Of a stretch of DNA of 7,515 nt, positions 1 to 5,200 are shown one piece after another; position 1 is the stretch's first letter, and the number at the start of each line of letters is the position of its first letter. Source of the stretch: Phyllobacteriaceae bacterium UBA1059 (lineage in GTDB: Bacteria; Pseudomonadota; Alphaproteobacteria; Rhizobiales; Rhizobiaceae). The translations under genes were made by a program, and so were the position numbers. The stretch covers positions 18,324-25,838 of the forward strand of contig DCDI01000139.1 of NCBI GenBank assembly GCA_002316345.1, in the 5' to 3' direction. A model generated the notes under the pieces. The model ran no database searches and had not been told where the DNA came from. It saw only the letters and a program-made list of their open reading frames with translations.

Positions 1-1193
1 GTCACATTCTGTCCGCTCAGGTCGCCGGCAGAGTTCGCTTCTAGAACCAGTTGCGCCCCTCTGATGTCACTGAAAGCGTTACCGATGACGGTGGCAGAGT
101 CGCCGGCATTGGCCACCCGGTTCACGTAAATGCCGAAATCTTCGAAGCCGGAAACGAGGTTGTCTTTCACGATTAGGTCTGCGGCGTTGGTCGCGTTGAC
201 GATCCCTGTCAACGATCCCGAACCATCGCCATGAATGACATTGTTCTCGATCGTGACCTGGGCAGCCCGGTTCAGGATTGCCGCGCCTTCCGTGTTCGGT
301 CCCGTCAGGTTGCCGACGATCTGCAAGCCAACGAGCTTCAAGCCCTGCGCTGTGTTCAGGATGTTGAACCCGCCCTCAATGACGGACTCGGCTTCGCGCG
401 TGCCATCACCAGCCGTGTCATAATTGGCGCCATAGATCGTGAGATCTGCAACACCGATGCGGACTTCACCCGTATAGGTTCCGCGACCCACCAAGATCGT
501 CGCGCCGGCATGGGCGGCATCCGCCGCCGCTTGAAGGGATGAAAAGTCCCTGGACGAACCATCTGCATCAAGCAACACGATCCGTCCTGCATAAGCGTCG
601 CCAGGGTTTCCCCCGCCTCCGCCCCCACTACCACCTCCGCCGATAGGAGGCTCCGGCTGCGTGGGTGTCTCGGGCGGGTTCACCACACCTTGATCGATGG
701 ATTGATCGACTTCTTGCTGCGTCGGCACTGAAGCCGGATCGGCCGTCACCTGGCTGATGAAGGCGCGGCCGGCATCGGCGGCGTCATCGCCGGTATAGGC
801 AGCGATTTCCTCGGGCGTGTCGAGGCTGGCAGTGAACAAGTCCGCTGCCGCTTCCTTGTTCTCGATGATGGCCGCGTCGTTGTTGCGCGCGCCGTCCAGA
901 ATGTTGATGGCGATCGTTTCGATCGTCTGCGAACCCGAAGCAAGCGCGTCCACGAAGAAGGCGAGGCCGGCCGCGTCCGGCTCGCGCCCGAACAGCGCTT
1001 GGTAGATCGTGCTGATGGCTTCTCCCGGTGACTGACCCTCGAACCGGTCGAGATATTCGTCCGATTGCGTCAAGCGGCCGATCAGGCCCGACAGATCCGT
1101 GCCGCCCTTGGTTTCGGCTTCCCAGTAAGCAAGTCCCGCCGGATCGGCCGGGCGGCCGAACAGCGCGATATAGATCCCTTGGATCGTTGCCAT
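1..1193 (-). CDS. DUF4214 / right-handed beta-helix exoprotein, 3' end outside window
   Basis: The minus-strand frame stays open from an ATG at 1193 to the left edge, giving 397 codons with no stop. An AAGGGAG ribosome-binding site (1202-1208) lies 8 nt upstream of the ATG, which decides the start. Residues 7-50 and 63-100 form two DUF4214-like repeats, each with the signature ALFGRxxDxAGLA; the first ends in QSDEYLDRF. A Pro/Glu stretch (about 170-184) is followed by a Gly-rich linker (GGGGS plus six Gly, about 185-195). From about residue 203 the sequence has the short beta-strand/turn rhythm of a pectate-lyase-like parallel beta-helix (for example QAAADAAHAGATILVGRGTY, then repeated ENNVIHG, KDNLVSG and GNAFSD turns). 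There is no N-terminal signal peptide, and no Cys in the visible part. DUF4214 proteins are often large exported proteins, so type I secretion is plausible; the C-terminus that would show a secretion signal is not in the window. A role in carbohydrate binding or cleavage is inference from the fold. Confidence 0.88.
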   Translation of the reverse strand, partial: MATIQGIYIALFGRPADPAGLAYWEAETKGGTDLSGLIGRLTQSDEYLDRFEGQSPGEAISTIYQALFGREPDAAGLAFFVDALASGSQTIETIAINILDGARNNDAAIIENKEAAADLFTASLDTPEEIAAYTGDDAADAGRAFISQVTADPASVPTQQEVDQSIDQGVVNPPETPTQPEPPIGGGGSGGGGGGNPGDAYAGRIVLLDADGSSRDFSSLQAAADAAHAGATILVGRGTYTGEVRIGVADLTIYGANYDTAGDGTREAESVIEGGFNILNTAQGLKLVGLQIVGNLTGPNTEGAAILNRAAQVTIENNVIHGDGSGSLTGIVNATNAADLIVKDNLVSGFEDFGIYVNRVANAGDSATVIGNAFSDIRGAQLVLEANSAGDLSGQNV

Positions 1194-1201
1194 TCCACAA
1201 T

Positions 1202-1208
1202 CTCCCTT
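1202..1208 (-). promoter_or_regulatory. Ribosome-binding site of the beta-helix exoprotein gene
   Basis: The minus strand reads AAGGGAG, 8 nt before the ATG at 1193. It is the strongest Shine-Dalgarno match in the window and fixes the start of the exoprotein so that the protein begins directly with the DUF4214-like repeat. Confidence 0.75.
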
Positions 1209-1266
1209 GCGCGCGCCAGCAGCGCATCTGCTTCAACACAGGGAAAATGTTAGAACCTTAGATTGT

Positions 1267-1296
1267 AATCATAAAACTGATTTACATCCTATGATT
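1267..1296. repeat. Operator-like inverted repeat AATCATA-N16-TATGATT
   Basis: The two 7-bp arms (1267-1273 and 1290-1296) match perfectly and their centres are 23 bp apart, about two helical turns. This is the usual geometry for a dimeric DNA-binding protein. The right arm touches a plus-strand TTGACA, and the left arm reads TATGAT on the minus strand, so a bound protein could affect both divergent genes. No regulator family can be assigned, and a chance match in AT-rich DNA is possible. Confidence 0.35.
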
Positions 1297-1437
1297 GACA
1301 TATGCTTTATGCCGATTTGGAAAATCTCTACATGGCGTTGCCCAGCTCACCGATGATCTGTGTGTCGCTCACCATAAGATCCTGATGAGCTTGCTCGATT
1401 GAAAGGCGAACTTTCTGGACGAACATCAGCCGTACCG

Positions 1438-1466
1438 TTGAAGTCAACTCCGGGTTGTAATATACA
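1438..1466 (+). promoter_or_regulatory. Candidate sigma-70 promoter of the glycosyltransferase operon
   Basis: TTGAAG (1438-1443) and TATACA (1461-1466) are separated by exactly 17 nt, each matching 4 of 6 consensus bases. Transcription would begin near 1473, leaving about 70 nt of leader before the ATG at 1543. This argues against the longer reading of the gene from a TTG at 1399, which would lie upstream of the promoter. A perfect palindrome overlaps the -10, so repression by occlusion is plausible. Confidence 0.4.
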
Positions 1467-1469
1467 ACC
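1453..1469. promoter_or_regulatory. Perfect palindrome, probable repressor operator
   Basis: GGTTGTAATATACAACC has 7-bp arms (1453-1459 and 1463-1469) around a 3-nt centre and covers the candidate -10. A smaller palindrome, GTTGAAGTCAAC (1437-1448), covers the -35. The TTGT...ACAA character recalls operators of GntR- or MarR-type repressors, but the spacing does not let me name a family. No regulator gene is encoded in the window. Confidence 0.45.
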
Positions 1470-1542
1470 ATTAGAAGTAGGCGGCACAATCCGCTGCCCG
1501 CAATCGCCAGCTCCGATCTGTCGATGTCACTGCGCGGAACGC

Positions 1543-2694
1543 ATGAAGATCCTGCACGTCTTCAAGACCTATCTGCCGGACAATTTCGGTGGCGTGGAGC
1601 GGGTGATCTGGGAGATCGCCGAGGGTGCTGCGCGGCGGGGTTTTGCGAGCGATGTGTTCACGCTGAGCAAGACGCCATCAGCCGAGCCCATCACCATCGG
1701 CAACCACCGCGTGCATCAGGCAAGCGCCACCCTCGACATCGCCTCCCCCCCCATCGCCTTCCCCGCCGCCAGCCAGTTTCGCGACCTCGCGCAAGCCGCC
1801 GATCTCATCCACTACCATTTCCCCTGGCCGATGATGGATCTCTGGCATCTTCATGCCGGCGGGAGAGGGCGGCCGAGTGTCGTCACCTACCATTCCGATG
1901 TGGTGAAGCAGACGGCCCTGCTGAGGCTCTACCAGCCCCTCATGAACCGCTTCCTCGGATCGGTCGACCACATCGTGGCGACCTCTCCGCAATATTTCGC
2001 GACCAGCCCCGTCCTGTCGCGATTTTCCGGAAAAACTTCGGTGATTCCGCTCGGAATTAACCCGTCCTGCGGCGGAAAACCGGAAAAAACAGGCGAAAAT
2101 TTCCGCTTTTTTCCGCTCCCAGACCGGTTTTTCCTGTTTGTCGGCGCCCCCCGCTACTACAAGGGCCTGCCTTTCCTGTTCGAAGCCGCCCGCCAAACCG
2201 GCCTCCCAGTCGTGATCGCCGGCGGCACTCCTGTCGGACAAGTCCCTGAAAACGTTACGCTTCTCGGCCCGGTCAGCGACGAAGAGAAAGCCGCTCTGCT
2301 ATCCCGCGCCGAAGCCTTCGTGTTCCCCTCGCATCTGCGCTCCGAAGCCTTCGGAATCGCCCTCCTTGAAGCCGCTTTTGCCGGTAAGCCATTGATTTCA
2401 TGCGAGATCGGCACCGGAACCAGCTACGTCAATCGCGACGGCCAGACCGGCCTCGTCGTCCCCCCCGCCGACCCCGAAGCCCTCGGCAATGCCATGCTAA
2501 CCCTTTGGAATAATAAAGCTTTACGCGCCCGCCTAGGTGCCGCCGCGCACCGCCGCGCCATGACCCTTTTCCAGGCCGACAAGATGGTCGACGGCTATTG
2601 CGCCCTCTACCGCAAGCTCCTGAACATCCCCGCCGAACCACAAAAACACCAGCCATCTCAGCCCCAAAGCCTCCAACAGGTCCGCCATGGTTGA
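1543..2694 (+). CDS. GT4-family glycosyltransferase
   Basis: The 383-residue protein is a retaining GT-B glycosyltransferase that would transfer a sugar from a nucleotide-sugar donor at the cytoplasmic face of the inner membrane. The N-terminal Rossmann half opens with MKILHVFKTYLPDNFGGVER, the classic GT4 start with its Gly-Gly loop, and continues to about residue 170. The C-terminal half (about 195-360) holds the linker strand FFLFVGAPRYYKGL, the VFPS loop near 260-263 and the EX7E motif (E268, E276). The ATG at 1543 is preferred over an in-frame TTG at 1399, because homology-like sequence begins there and a promoter lies between the two. Its ribosome-binding site is weak. With gmd/rmd nearby, the acceptor is probably a rhamnose- or mannose-containing glycan; this is inference. 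Oddities are a C8 run at 1745-1752, a hairpin-rich patch in the interdomain linker (2023-2116) and a Gln/Pro-rich tail (367-379). Confidence 0.9.
   Translation: MKILHVFKTYLPDNFGGVERVIWEIAEGAARRGFASDVFTLSKTPSAEPITIGNHRVHQASATLDIASPPIAFPAASQFRDLAQAADLIHYHFPWPMMDLWHLHAGGRGRPSVVTYHSDVVKQTALLRLYQPLMNRFLGSVDHIVATSPQYFATSPVLSRFSGKTSVIPLGINPSCGGKPEKTGENFRFFPLPDRFFLFVGAPRYYKGLPFLFEAARQTGLPVVIAGGTPVGQVPENVTLLGPVSDEEKAALLSRAEAFVFPSHLRSEAFGIALLEAAFAGKPLISCEIGTGTSYVNRDGQTGLVVPPADPEALGNAMLTLWNNKALRARLGAAAHRRAMTLFQADKMVDGYCALYRKLLNIPAEPQKHQPSQPQSLQQVRHG
2072..2116. repeat. Nested inverted repeats in the glycosyltransferase linker
   Basis: CGGAAAAAA (2081-2089) pairs perfectly with TTTTTTCCG (2107-2115) across a 17-nt loop, and GCGGAAAA (2072-2079) pairs with TTTTCCGC (2109-2116) as an alternative stem. 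Nearby, TTTTCCGGAAAA (2023-2034) is a perfect 12-bp palindrome. The patch encodes the variable linker at residues 171-193 between the two GT-B domains and is richer in A/T than the rest of the gene. Confidence 0.55.
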
Positions 2695-3121
2695 TAACAA
2701 AATCAGAGACTTAGACCTAAGACTAGAGGCCGCGAACCCTGCTCAGCTGAACGGCATGTGGGACCTCGGCGTCGATCTCCACCGTCATTTCGGCCTGCCG
2801 CCATTCCATAGCGTCGGCTCCGAAAATCCGGTCCTCTCCCTCGACGCCGCCACCGCCCTAATGAAGCTCGTTCTGGCCGACAGTCAACCGCATTTTTTTA
2901 TGTCGATCAATGGCTTGATGAACCCGCCCACTGAGTTCTGGCGCGCCGAAATCGGCTGGCCGCACAACACCTATCGCGGCAAGGGAAAGAGCGCCGCCCT
3001 CGCTTTGTGCATCGCCATCCTGCGCGCCCATGAAGGCAATGCCATCAACCGCGATGCCGAACAGCCGTCATGGTTGCGGTCGGAAGCTTGGCAGGGCGAA
3101 TTGCAGGCAAGTAGCCTTTAA
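2687..3121 (+). CDS. Orphan 144-residue protein, possible phage ABA-sandwich fold
   Basis: The ATG lies inside the glycosyltransferase stop region (8-bp overlap), with AGG 6 nt upstream, so the two are probably translationally coupled. The protein is soluble: no signal peptide or membrane segment, and a single Cys (about residue 107). Residues about 48-112 show a pattern I associate with the small phage-derived 'ABA sandwich' proteins: an N-terminal helix of the type LSLDAATALMKLV, a hydrophobic strand HFFMSI, then a Trp-containing strand and a C-terminal helix of the type SAALALCIAILRAH. That family has no firmly known function and is usually prophage-borne; finding it behind a glycosyltransferase is unusual. 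The assignment is pattern-based and could be wrong. The remaining tail (116-144) is Trp-containing and unremarkable. GC-rich third positions and the overlap support a real gene. Confidence 0.65.
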   Translation: MVDNKIRDLDLRLEAANPAQLNGMWDLGVDLHRHFGLPPFHSVGSENPVLSLDAATALMKLVLADSQPHFFMSINGLMNPPTEFWRAEIGWPHNTYRGKGKSAALALCIAILRAHEGNAINRDAEQPSWLRSEAWQGELQASSL

Positions 3122-3140
3122 TCCATTCCGATCAAAGGCT
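3113..3140. terminator. Weak inverted repeat between convergent genes
   Basis: AGCCTTT (3113-3119) and AAAGGCT (3134-3140) form a 7-bp stem with a 14-nt loop, covering the stop codon of the orphan gene and lying just past the rmd stop. The position suits a bidirectional terminator, but there is no T-tract on either strand, so the call is weak. Confidence 0.3.
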
Positions 3141-3146
3141 TGGCAG

Positions 3147-4109
3147 TCACCACCGCAACGCATCCGGCGAGGCATCCGCCACCGCGCGCCAGTGATTGAG
3201 CACATCCTTCAATGTCTCTGCCAAGGGAACAACCGGCTTCCAGCCGAACTCTTCCTGCGCTGCGGAAGCATCACCCGAAACAACTGGGATCTCACTCGGT
3301 CGCATCAAGCCCGGATCCTGCTCCACGGTGATGGTGCTGTTCGACAGTGCGATGAGCATGTCCAGGATGGTCTGGATCGCGACGGGCGCGCCGGTTGCGA
3401 GGTTGAAGGCGCCGGTATTTTGCGCGTTTTGACCAGTTGCACCAATGAGATAGGCGTCGACTACATCGCGCACGTCCATGAAGTCGCGCGCGGCTTCCAG
3501 GTTGCCGACCTTCATCACTGGCTCCTGCCAACCGCGCTCGATACGCACGATCTGGCGGGCGAAGGCGGAAACGACATAGGCTGGGGCTTGGCCGGGGCCG
3601 GTGTGGTTGAAGGGGCGGAAGCGGATGGCGTGGAGGCCCTCGCGCGCCATCTGGCCGAGCATCAGATCCGCTGCGGCCTTGGTCGCGCCGTAGACAGATG
3701 TCGGCTGGAACGGCGCGTCTTCCCGCAGGGGGGCGGGATGGCTGGCGAAGGTTGCGCCATAGGCTTCCGAGCTGCCAGCGAAGATGAAGCGGGCATCGGG
3801 GGCGTGGCTGCCTAGCGCATAGGCGAGGTTGAAGGTGCCCATGACATTGACGGCCCAGGCTTCTGCCGGATCGTTGGCGGCATCGCGAGGGGAGGCGATG
3901 GCGGCCAGATGGATCAGGGCGGTAGGCTCTATCCGTTCGATGACGGCTTGCACCGCATCGGCATCGCGGATGTCAACCATCGGCTCGTCGTCAGCGTTAA
4001 GACCGACAAGCGTGATGTCAGCCGCATCCGGCCGCTCCCGCACGCGGCGCGCGAGAACCGTGCCGACAAAGCCTTGCAGACCGGTGACGAGAAGCCGATG
4101 CCGGGTCAT
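3147..4109 (-). CDS. rmd: GDP-6-deoxy-D-mannose reductase (GDP-D-rhamnose synthesis)
   Basis: The 320-residue short-chain dehydrogenase of the extended NAD-dependent epimerase type reduces GDP-4-keto-6-deoxy-D-mannose to GDP-D-rhamnose, the second step after Gmd, in the cytoplasm. Visible features: the nucleotide-binding GxxGxxG as TGLQGFVG (G10, G13, G16), the serine motif AGSSEAYG (S113, S114), catalytic Y140-xxx-K144, the segment RPFNHTGPGQ (165-174), and GNLEAARDFMDVRDVVDAY (202-220). The last two segments are typical of Rmd. GDP-L-fucose synthase (Fcl) would instead begin with a GHxGMVG-type loop, so fucose is unlikely. The ATG at 4109 has AAGGA 4 nt upstream and lies 15 nt after the gmd stop, so the two are co-transcribed. 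Length is normal for the family. Confidence 0.93.
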   Translation of the reverse strand: MTRHRLLVTGLQGFVGTVLARRVRERPDAADITLVGLNADDEPMVDIRDADAVQAVIERIEPTALIHLAAIASPRDAANDPAEAWAVNVMGTFNLAYALGSHAPDARFIFAGSSEAYGATFASHPAPLREDAPFQPTSVYGATKAAADLMLGQMAREGLHAIRFRPFNHTGPGQAPAYVVSAFARQIVRIERGWQEPVMKVGNLEAARDFMDVRDVVDAYLIGATGQNAQNTGAFNLATGAPVAIQTILDMLIALSNSTITVEQDPGLMRPSEIPVVSGDASAAQEEFGWKPVVPLAETLKDVLNHWRAVADASPDALRW

Positions 4110-4124
4110 GAGGTCCTTTCGGCG

Positions 4125-5108
4125 TCAGCGCAGCTTGCGCTTCCAGCGTTCTAGATCGGCGTCCACCATTTCACGGATCATGTCTTCCATGGTGATCTCC
4201 GCTTCCCAGCCGAGCTTGGTTTTTGCCTTGGTTGGATCGCCAAGGAGGACGTCGACTTCGGCCGGGCGGAACAAAGCTGGATCTATCACCAGATGCTTGT
4301 CAAGGTCGAGGCCAGCATGATCGAAGGCGATCTCGCACATGGTGCGAACGGTGGACGTGCGGCCCGTAGCGACGACGTAATCGTCCGGTTCTTCCTGCTG
4401 CAGCATCAGCCACATGGCGCGGACATAATCGCGCGAATGGCCCCAATCGCGCTTGGCGTCGATATTCCCGAGCCGCAACTCGCTCTGCGTGCCGAGCTTT
4501 ATGCGGGCGACCGCGTCGGTGACCTTGCGGGTCACGAACTCAATGCCGCGCAACGGCGACTCGTGGTTGAACAGGATGCCGCTGGAGGCGTGGATGCCGA
4601 AACTTTCTCGGTAGTTCACCGTCAGCCAGTGCCCATAAAGCTTGGCGACTGCGTAGGGCGAACGCGGGTAGAACGGCGTCTGCTCGCTCTGCATGGGCTC
4701 GCGGATGCGGCCATACATTTCCGAGGAAGAGGCCTGGTAGAAGCGGGCTTTCGGCTGGGCAGTGCGAACGGCTTCCAGCACATTGGTGACGCCGATGCCG
4801 GTGACGTGGCCGGTCAGGATCGGCTGCTGCCAGGACGAATGAACGAAGCTCTGCGCGGCCAGGTTGTAGACCTCGTCAGGCTGTATATTCTGGATGGTGC
4901 GGATCAGGGCCGAAAGGTCGAGAAGATTACCGTCAACGATGCGAACCTGACGCTCGATACCCAGCCACTCCAGCCGGCTGAGGTTGACGTCCGAGCTGCT
5001 GGAGCGGCGGGCAAGCCCATGAACTTCATAGCCTTTTTGCAGCAGAAGCTCCGCAAGATAGGCGCCATCCTGGCCGGTGATGCCCGTAACGAGCGCTTTC
5101 TTCGACAA
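4125..5108 (-). CDS. gmd: GDP-mannose 4,6-dehydratase
   Basis: Gmd converts GDP-D-mannose to GDP-4-keto-6-deoxy-D-mannose, the committed step toward GDP-D-rhamnose (or other 6-deoxyhexoses), in the cytoplasm. Features: TGITGQDG (Rossmann GxxGxxG, G9-G15), ARRSSSS (33-39), YNLAAQSFV (81-89), SSSEMYG (127-133), catalytic Y152-xxx-K156, NHESPLRG (181-188), and GNIDAKRDWGHSRDYV (214-229), all hallmarks of Gmd. No ATG is available before the Rossmann motif. I chose the TTG at 5108 because GTGGAG (5116-5121) lies 7 nt upstream and the protein then begins MSKKALVTGITGQDG, as usual for Gmd (327 residues). Another in-frame TTG at 5138 would add 10 residues but has no ribosome-binding site. rmd follows after a 15-nt gap. 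Confidence 0.95.
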   Translation of the reverse strand: MSKKALVTGITGQDGAYLAELLLQKGYEVHGLARRSSSSDVNLSRLEWLGIERQVRIVDGNLLDLSALIRTIQNIQPDEVYNLAAQSFVHSSWQQPILTGHVTGIGVTNVLEAVRTAQPKARFYQASSSEMYGRIREPMQSEQTPFYPRSPYAVAKLYGHWLTVNYRESFGIHASSGILFNHESPLRGIEFVTRKVTDAVARIKLGTQSELRLGNIDAKRDWGHSRDYVRAMWLMLQQEEPDDYVVATGRTSTVRTMCEIAFDHAGLDLDKHLVIDPALFRPAEVDVLLGDPTKAKTKLGWEAEITMEDMIREMVDADLERWKRKLR

Positions 5109-5115
5109 GGCAATG

Positions 5116-5121
5116 CTCCAC
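5116..5121 (-). promoter_or_regulatory. Ribosome-binding site deciding the gmd TTG start
   Basis: The minus strand reads GTGGAG with a 7-nt spacer to the TTG at 5108. The alternative TTG at 5138 has no purine-rich sequence upstream, so this site favours the shorter Gmd. Confidence 0.6.
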
Positions 5122-5154
5122 TTGAAGGTCTTCGACAAGAAGACGGCTGCACGG

Positions 5155-5184
5155 CTTATGCCATCGCACCATACTCAACTTCAA
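5155..5184 (-). promoter_or_regulatory. Weak candidate promoter before gmd
   Basis: On the minus strand TTGAAG (5184-5179) and CATAAG (5160-5155) are 18 nt apart, each matching 4 of 6 consensus bases. They lie between the end of the membrane-protein gene (5201) and gmd (5108). An imperfect palindrome overlaps the -35 (ATACT 5171-5175, AGTAT 5187-5191, with ACTTGAAGT inside). gmd-rmd could have its own promoter here, or it may be read through from the upstream gene. Confidence 0.25.
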
Positions 5185-5200
5185 GTAGTATAAAGGAAAC

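Larger units (their letters stand above)
1194..1542. promoter_or_regulatory. Divergent intergenic region with AT-rich core
   Basis: This 349-base stretch separates the exoprotein gene (minus) from the glycosyltransferase gene (plus) and should carry the control signals of both. About 1250-1330 is markedly AT-rich compared with its surroundings. It contains a perfect 7-bp inverted repeat (AATCATA 1267-1273, TATGATT 1290-1296) and a consensus TTGACA (1295-1300) on the plus strand without a good -10 at normal spacing. On the minus strand TATGAT (1273-1268) could be a -10, but no matching -35 is evident. The right part carries a better promoter with a palindrome over its -10 (1438-1469, listed separately). 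A 47-codon minus-strand frame (1471-1328) is also present but is not well supported as a gene. AT-rich exopolysaccharide promoters in rhizobia are often MucR/Ros targets; that is family knowledge, not seen here. Confidence 0.5.

Noticed and set aside
185..195. Apparent minus-strand Gly-rich linker as possible engineered construct
   Set aside because: The GGGGS-like linker (encoded near 607-640) uses mixed Gly codons in a natural reading frame between two bacterial domains, so there is no sign of artificial DNA.
784..1239. 151-codon minus-strand open frame
   Set aside because: It overlaps the exoprotein N-terminus in another frame; the exoprotein frame has the ribosome-binding site and DUF4214 motifs.
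1399..1542. 48-codon N-terminal extension of the glycosyltransferase from a TTG
   Set aside because: The extension has no GT4 similarity and contains the candidate promoter and operator; the ATG at 1543 begins the canonical fold.
1678..2241. 187-codon minus-strand open frame
   Set aside because: It is antisense to the glycosyltransferase and has a low-complexity Gly/Asp composition.
3030..3815. 261-codon plus-strand open frame
   Set aside because: It lies antisense to rmd, its translation shows no domain, and it overlaps the orphan gene; rmd carries complete family motifs.
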